A DNA stretch of 64,000 nt from contig AP026538.1 in assembly GCA_026075535.2 (NCBI GenBank), forward strand, positions 18,050,337 to 18,114,336, read 5' to 3'. The stretch comes from Tricholoma matsutake. Its lineage: Eukaryota; Basidiomycota; Agaricomycetes; Agaricales; Tricholomataceae. Both the position numbers and the translations under genes were made by a program. The notes beneath the pieces were generated by a model. It worked only from the letters and a program-made list of their open reading frames with translations. It did no database searches and was not told the DNA's origin. This document shows, one piece after another, positions 57,723 to 64,000 of the stretch (within the stretch, counting starts at the first letter, position 1; every line of letters starts with the position of its first letter).

Positions 57723-59823
57723 ATGACTATGCAAGCAACAATGCCAGCTTGTGGTCATTCCATGGCTCCAAAATTTGACCCTACCCAGCTGCAAGAACTT
57801 CGCAGATACTTTAACGAGCTCGAATTACTTTTCTTGGCATGTAATGTCATGAACTCAGAAGATATGAAGAAGCACGCTTGTCACTACCTTGATATTGACA
57901 CTTCCGAACTCTGGGAATCGATTCCAGAATACGATGCTGGCATTTCATTCCAGAACTTTCGCATTGCTATTCACCAACTGTACCCTGGTTCCGAAGATGA
58001 TCGTAAATGGTCAATTTTGGACATGGACAAACTCGTCGGCGAACAACTTTGCATAGGTATTTACAACATGAGCAATTTGGGATTATACTATCAGTCATTT
58101 TATAACATTACAAAGTTTCTATCTACTAAAGGCAGGATTTCTGACATGGAACAAAGCAGAGCCTTCGTCTGGGGTTTCCAACCAGGCTTATGGGCTAGAA
58201 TCACTTGATGACTCAAACTAAAATTCCCTGATCACTACCCCGATGACCCCTACCCACTCAACGATATTCACGCGGTGGCAAAATTCATTTTAGCAGGATC
58301 TATCGGCTCGGATTCAACATTGTTACTTAGTTCACATTCTTCAGCACCTTCAGCAATCCCAACAACATTGACATCTTCACCCCAAATTAAATCGGAAGAC
58401 CTTATGGCAATCCTCAAGAACTTTGCAGCCACTCTTGTAACAGCTTTAGCAGGTTTGAAGGCCACAAACACTACTCAACCTAACAGCGGATTTCACTCGG
58501 ACCAGCTTGAAACCTTAGTTTGCATCTTTTGTGGACTTACAGGACATTTTACTAGTGACTGCTTGGTTTGCCAGTCTTATATCAATGAAGGAAAGTGTAA
58601 GAAGAACACAGAAGGCAAAATCATTCTCCCAAACGGTCAATTCACTCCTCAAAGCATCCCCAGTTGTTTTATCAAGGACAGGATTGATGAATGGACTTGA
58701 TGAAACCCTCCATCTAACCTTACCTTTGCTAATGTATAATATTGCACCTTCCACAGTTTCTTCAATGCCATCCTGGGGTGTCTACCAAATTACCGACTTA
58801 TACACAACAGCCGAAGATTGTATTGCACAACTTGAACAAGAGATATATGCCATATGCCTTGTGAAGTGGTAGACCTTTTACGCAAACTGATCCGAATGTG
58901 CCAACAGCGTACGAATGTGCCAACAGCTCCCACCTCACAGCCCTCGATCCCTGTGACGGTCAAATGAATTGTCCCACAACTACCTACACCATCGATATCG
59001 TTCACAGCAACCAACCCACCTACTTCGAATATGGCACCATCTTCGACCTCCAAGAAAACATCACAACTGGTAATACATCCCTACAATGGCACTAAAGAAA
59101 ACTTGTACCTACCTCCTCATGAATGCCTTCACATCGACAGGCAAAGCGAAAGATGGCCCATCATACCATACCCAAGCTCCCATTCAAAAAGACAAAATCA
59201 CCCAAGACATCTTCACTCGATTGATGAAAACACTGATTATCACTCTAACCCCCAAAGAATTACTTTTGCTATTGCCCAAAGTTCGTACAAAATGGAAGGA
59301 ACAAGTCACTGCACATTGTACCCAACAACCTGAAGGAAATAACGCTATGAATCTCCTTCACGATGACCTATTCATAATTGACGACCCTTATGAAACCTAT
59401 ATTAGCAGCCTTCACCCTGGAGAAATACCTGAACCTTTTATCGCAGTGAAGGAATCGCATTCTATTAGATCAGTTATTATGAACATCAATGGAAGAAATC
59501 CAGTCAAAAGCATAGTCGATCCGGGTTCATCGATCATTGGAATGTCAGAGGAAGTCTGTCACAAACTTGGTCTCGCATACGATCCTTCAATACACATTCC
59601 TCTGCAATTGGCTAATGGTGGTATTGACCAGAGTCTAGGTTTGGCATGCAACATACCTTGCGAAGTTGGTAGCATCACTCTCTATATGCAGATACACATC
59701 ATCCATGACCCAGTATACAATATTCTGCTCAGACGACCATTTGATGTTCTCACAGAGAGTACGGTCAAAAATTATAGAAATGAAGTGCAGACAATAACAA
59801 TATTCAATCTGAACTCGACATGA
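57723..59823 (+). pseudogene. Gypsy copy 2 gag and protease
   Basis: The frame from ATG 57723 runs to tandem TGA-TGA at 58206-58211, then resumes as LKFPDHYPDDPYPLND. The zinc knuckle-like CIFCGLTGHFTSDC lies near 58525. TGA-TGA recurs at 58698-58703, inside DEW-T-x-x-NP. Frame changes follow between 58740 and 59085. From 59086 the frame is open: GNNAMNLLHDDLFIIDDPYE, then the protease-like VDPGSSIIGMSEEVCHKLGL and VYNILLRRPFDVL. Compared with copy 1, several positions are Cys or His where an ancestral CGN Arg explains both. Confidence 0.85.
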
Positions 59824-62800
59824 TCCTGTACTATTCCGACTATTCCCCGATCAAATTGACGAAGAAGAGTAGTTTGCAAGGATTTTTGCAACTAGAGGAT
59901 AAAATCTCGGAGAATAACCAGTGCACCCTCATTATTTCTTTCGACCATTCTAATTCCTCTATAACTATTGAGTACACTGCAATTATTCCCGATATTGACT
60001 CTTCGAACCCTTTTTCCTTTGCTTCGATCCTTGCAAACTTATATTTAATGGCTAGTCCTCACCCCCCATTGTTCATCCCTTCTCCCTGATATACACTCGA
60101 ACACAAAGCTATTATCGACAAAAACCATCCTGGCAATTTTCTATGGCCAGAAGAACAAAAGCTTATGCATGATTTTATTTGAAATCACAAAATGGGTTTT
60201 GCATGGACTGAACAAGAACAAGGAAGTTTTCACCCTGACTTCTTTCCTCCTATCAAATTCCCCATTATTCCTCACACTCCATGGGTCAAACATAATATCC
60301 CTATACCTCCTGGTCTGTACAAACAGATCTGCGAGATGCTGAAAAAGAAGATAGAAGCAGGAGTATATGAGTTGTTGAACTCATCGTATCAGTCGCGATG
60401 GTTTTGCGTTGTGAAGAAAGACACAAAATCACTTCAAATCGTTCAGTCTCAAACCTCTTAATCAAGTAACAATACAGTACTCTGGCGTCGTCCTGATCCC
60501 CAAGCATCTAGCTGAACAATTTGGCGGATGCGCTTGCAGTGGAATGTTGGACTTATATGTCGCATTCAACAAAAGGAAAGTTGCAGAATCATCTCGAGAC
60601 CTAACAACATTTCAGACACCTTTTGGAGCGCTTCAAATCGTCACCCTACCAATGGGTTGGACGAACTCAGTCCCAATCTTACACAACAACATAATGTTTA
60701 TCCTACAACCCAAAATCCCTCATATCACCATCCCTTACATCGACAACACACCAGTTAAGGGTCCAAAATCAGAATATTGAACTATTGGAGGATCTTATGA
60801 AATGATCACTGATAATCCAGGCATTTGATGCTTTGTTTGGGAGCATTTCGGGAATCTAAATCATATAGTCCAATGCATGAAGTATTGTGGAGGAACATTT
60901 TCTGGTCCGAAACTTTACCTTTGCATTTCCAAAATAATGGTTCTAGGTCATCAATGCAATATCGAAGGTTGTATGGCCGATCCCACTCACATCGCAGCAG
61001 TTAGCAAATGGGGGCCTTGTCAAAGCCTTACTGAAGTCAAGGCATTTCTAGGAACCATTGGTGTTTGTCATATTTTTGTTTGAAACTTCGCTCAACGTGC
61101 TACAGCTCTAATACACCTTATGCGAAAAGATGTCCCTTTCAATTTCAGACTGAAACAAATTGCAGCACAAGAAGACCTGAAGCAAGCATTGATCAATTCC
61201 CCAGCAATTTGTGCTATCGACTACTCATCTGATGCCCCAGTTATCCTATCAGTCAATACTTCATACATCGCCATTGGCTTCTTTGTCGTGCAATGTGATC
61301 CCAACAACCTTCGAAAATGATATTACGGTTGATTCAGCTCAACCACGCTTAATGACCGCGAATCCCAGTTTTTGCAAGCGAAACTTGAACTCTATGGTCT
61401 ATATCATGCTCTCGGAGCACTTTGATTGTACCTAATAGGGGTCCACAGTTTCATTGTCAAAGTCGATGCAAGGTATATCAAAGGTATGCTCTTGAACCCT
61501 GATATTGCACCTAGCGCTAGCATCAATCAATGGATCGTCTCGATCCTCACTTTTCACTTAACGTTAGTTCATGTCGCAGGTACACATCATGGTCCAGATG
61601 GACTTTCAAGACATCCTCCACAAGATGAAGATGACCAGTTCAATAATGAAAACAATTTCAGAGACTGGATCGACTGTCTTCATGGTTTCGTACACCAAAT
61701 CAATCCCATTATGACTTGACCCTTCACTTCCTATTGAGTTTCGACACTCTCCCTCTCTTCAGATCTCAGTAAGGGGGAGGATCCGACCTACAACGATGTC
61801 CCATGAACGAACAATGCAAAAAGGAAGACAAAAGACTAATTTGCATTTGAAAATGGTTAGAGGATTTGGTACAACCTCCAGAATTATCAGATTCTGAATA
61901 TGCTACCTTCATTCGATATTGCACTGAATTCTTCTTAGATTGCAGCAAACTTTGGAGGAAAGACTCACATGGAGCTCACAAAATCGTTGCAATTCCTGAA
62001 CATTGTCTCGAAGTCATTTGTGCAGCTCACAACAATATTGGACATGAAATGGTCTTCACAACAAAAGCCATTATTTCCCTACGATTTTGGTGGCCTAACA
62101 CGAAAGAAGTCATCACATGGTATATTCGCACTTGCCACCTGTGCCAGGTATGACAAACTCGAAATCTCCTTATCCCACCTACTGTTGCCACACCCACACC
62201 TTTATTTGGCAAAGTCTACATTGATACCATGCAAATGCCTCCCTCAAACGGATTCAAGTATATTGTACAAGGTCAATGTTCAATAACAACTTATCCTGAG
62301 TGGTGAAACCTTCAATGAGAAAATGCCATGACCCTCGGGGACTGGATCTTCAAAGATATCATTTGTAGATGGGGTTCGCTATATGAAATTGTGAGCAATA
62401 ATGGATCGGCATTCATCACAGTGTTGGAGCATCTTTTGAAATGATATCATATTAACCACATCTGAATTAGCAGCTACAACTCTCATGTGAACGGGATCAT
62501 TGAACAAGCTCATTTCAATATTCAACAATCATTATTCAAAGCAGTCGATGGAGATCAGAGCAAATGGTCAGCTGGAGCACACTCGGTGTTTTGGGCAGAA
62601 TGAGTTATGGTTCATAGATGCATGGGTTGCTCTCCTTACTTTGCAATTACAGGATCACATCCTCTAATTCTGCTCGACATCTCCGAAGCAACATACTTGC
62701 AACCCCCTCCTGATTCTATTTTATCGACAACCGATCTCATCGCTCGAAGAGCAATAGCCCTGCAGAAACGATCAGCCGACCTCAAAATTCTCTATTCGAA

Positions 62801-63194
62801 AGTCTATACTGCTTGACTCGAAGCGGCAAAACATTTTGAAGTCATTCACAAATGAATGATGAACGACCACAACTTCAAAAAAGGCGACCTGGTCCTACTT
62901 CGCAACATGCAAATTGAGAAATCCCTCAATTGCAAGATGTGACCTTGATATTTAGGCCTGCTCATCATCATCGATCGAAACTATGGAGGAGCCTACATCA
63001 TCTGTGAACTCGATGGATCAGTATTTCATTGACCAGTTGTGGCCTTCTGACTCCTTCCCTATTTTGCACAAAAATCAATTCCCCTACCGCTGAACTTCCT
63101 CAATATCGACTCCAAAAGACTCAAAAAACTTTGAAAGACTTTGAACGTCGACAAAGATATTCCCAAAGACCTTCCGGACTTTGAAGATGAATAA
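59820..63194 (+). pseudogene. Gypsy copy 2 pol (RT, RNase H, integrase)
   Basis: RT: HTPWVKHNIPIPPGLYKQ, IEAGVYELLNSSYQSRWF, FQTPFGALQIVTLPMGWTNS, and YIDNTPVKGP, where the usual YIDD is YIDN (60745). RNase H-like: LSVNTSYIAIGFF, LVHVAGTHHGPDGLSRHPP. Integrase: HNNIGHEMVF ... CHLCQ zinc region; core YIDTMQMPP; VSNNGSAF, where the second catalytic Asp is Asn (62397); HVNGIIEQAH (Glu kept). TGA codons at 60087, 60180, 60778, 60826, 61081, 61318, 61330, 61423, 62151, 62304, 62316, 62442, 62463, 62601, 62814, 62853, 62940, 62946, 63030, 63048 and 63132 interrupt otherwise alignable protein. Frame changes occur about 60450 and 61720-61860. The natural end is TAA. Confidence 0.88.
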
Positions 63195-63456
63195 TTATCT
63201 CCTTTCTTTGTTCATGATCGCTTTCCTATGACCTTGATTTCTTTTAGTGTACAATACAAGTCATGATATCGCATTATAGCATGGTCACACAAACTCCAAA
63301 AGGGTTTTTTGGCCATGATGATGTACTGAGCCTTTCCCTTATTCCTTTTTTTTTCTTTTCTTCTTTCATTTCCTTCTTACTTTTCTTATTGCTACTTTTG
63401 AGACTCACAAAAAAAAAAAAATCTAAATTATAAAACAGAAAGAACGACACAATCTA
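63195..63456. other. Spacer between pol and antisense gene
   Basis: T-rich and A-rich runs (about 63350 and 63408); no coding sequence. Convergent 3' ends of pol and the antisense gene face each other here. Confidence 0.6.
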
Positions 63457-64000
63457 TTACTCTTCCAACATCTCTTCCACCACTTCTATTTGCCTGCACA
63501 AAACCTCCATCTCGACCTTCAATTCTGCCAACCTCATCGCCAGATATCAACAATGAGTCATGACCTCCTCATCGACATCCTCACCCTCTTCGAAACTATT
63601 CGAGGCTTTTGCTTTTGCCTTTCCCTTTGACAACTTCTTTTTCTCCTTCGATGGTTTCGAAGGGCCTGCGACCAGTTTGATGTCGGCGATGGGACCCATG
63701 ACGTGAATTCGAGGTACTTTTGATCCAAAAATAGGTTAGCATACACTACGAGATTATATCAAATGAATTTTGTACCTGGTTTTGGGCGCAAATCTGGTTT
63801 TGCAACCCCAAATCGTCTCACTTTGCCTTTGCAAAGTCCCCGCCTCAAGACCTCTTCCCAGTAGCAACCCTGTGCTGCCTGAGTGCACTTTGTGCACTTT
63901 GGGGCTCCCTCCTTGACAACACATGATGGCTGGAATATCATCCTAGCACATCGATTGCACTATGACATTGATTACCCCTCTGAAAACCCTTTGAAAGCAA
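63457..64000 (-). pseudogene. Spliced antisense gene in Gypsy copy 2 with a cysteine cluster (partial)
   Basis: On the minus strand exon 1 enters from beyond the window with CNRCARMIFQPSCVVKEG and KCTKCTQAAQGCYWEE, a C-x2-C ... C ... C-x2-C-x6-C arrangement. It ends at 63776. A 59 nt intron (GTACAA to AAAAG, with a CTAAC branch-like word) is followed by exon 2 (63716-63457): VPRIHVMGPIADIKLVAG, a Lys-rich KEKKKLSKGKAKAKAS, an acidic stretch, then after TGA a helical tail (LAMRLAELKVEMEVLC) ending in TAA. TGA in HC-TGA-YLAM is again a likely Arg. The cluster resembles cysteine motifs of fungal Zn-binding regulators. Function unknown. It belongs to the retroelement because it lies between pol and the expected 3' LTR. 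Confidence 0.65.

Larger units (their letters stand above)
57400..64000 (+). mobile_element. Ty3/Gypsy element copy 2 (same family as 1-2360), to the window end
   Basis: Leader, gag, protease, RT, RNase H and integrase are in order, ending in TAA at 63192-63194. Beyond it is a noncoding spacer and an antisense gene. About two dozen in-frame TGA codons, nearly all at recognisable Arg positions, plus a few frameshifts, make it inactive. The 3' LTR lies outside the window. Confidence 0.88.

Noticed and set aside
57723..63194. Reassignment or programmed readthrough of UGA as arginine in this organism
   Set aside because: The intact secreted-protein gene and open parts of elements use normal arginine codons. 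CGN to TGN (Cys/Trp) and CGN to CAN (His) changes occur too, and frameshifts are present. CpG decay explains all of these; recoding does not.
1..64000. Gypsy copies at the two window ends as inverted repeats of one large element
   Set aside because: Both point outward and each has its own leader, gag and pol. They are two separate insertions and the symmetry comes from where the window was cut.

Overview
The window looks like a transposon graveyard in the nuclear genome of a filamentous basidiomycete (Agaricomycetes-like). Evidence: spliceosomal introns of about 50-60 nt, KDZ and Plavaka DNA transposases (families described as expanded in basidiomycetes), a chromodomain Ty3/Gypsy element, copia elements, hAT-type elements, and a small secreted protein gene of a kind common in mushrooms. 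No prokaryotic operon, rRNA gene, functional tRNA or CRISPR array was seen.

Layout. 1-2.4 kb: 5' part of a Ty3/Gypsy element on the minus strand. 3.5-12.5 kb: a KDZ element with ~370 bp terminal inverted repeats, a spliced KDZ transposase split by a 426 bp solo LTR, and a second spliced gene. 12.7-13.8 kb: an unrecognised spliced gene. 14.3-19 kb: a CpG-richer island holding the only intact host-like gene (small secreted protein, 16765-17147) and a solo LTR at 18542-18986. 20.6-22.8 kb: Plavaka transposase pseudogene split by a hAT-type MITE. 22.8-23.5 kb: Gypsy integrase fragment. 23.6-28.3 kb: LINE whose ORF1 is split by a hAT element that carries a second hAT element. 29.7-37.1 kb: hAT-like termini around a complete chromovirus (30203-36237). 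37.1-37.8 kb: CACTA-like transposase fragment. 39.5 kb: NACHT-like NTPase fragment. 40.9-41.9 kb: ~156 bp satellite. 42.0-46.8 kb: complete but decayed copia element. 47.4-54.6 kb: second copia element carrying two nested inverted-repeat elements and a 733 bp solo LTR. 54.7-56.3 kb: another solo LTR, the front half of a CACTA-like transposase and a third inverted-repeat element. 57.4-64 kb: a second copy of the first Gypsy family, on the plus strand, with a spliced antisense gene near its 3' end.

How it fits together. Target-site duplications and restored reading frames allow the nesting to be read almost to the base. Nearly all coding stretches are broken by in-frame TGA at positions where the family has arginine, and several catalytic aspartates are asparagine. 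Both fit CGA to TGA and CpG to CpA transitions, meaning CpG-directed decay of inactive elements. The most unusual structure is in two copia-type LTRs, at 18.8 and 47.9 kb. Each carries an intron-containing segment followed at once by a copy of the same segment with the intron exactly missing.
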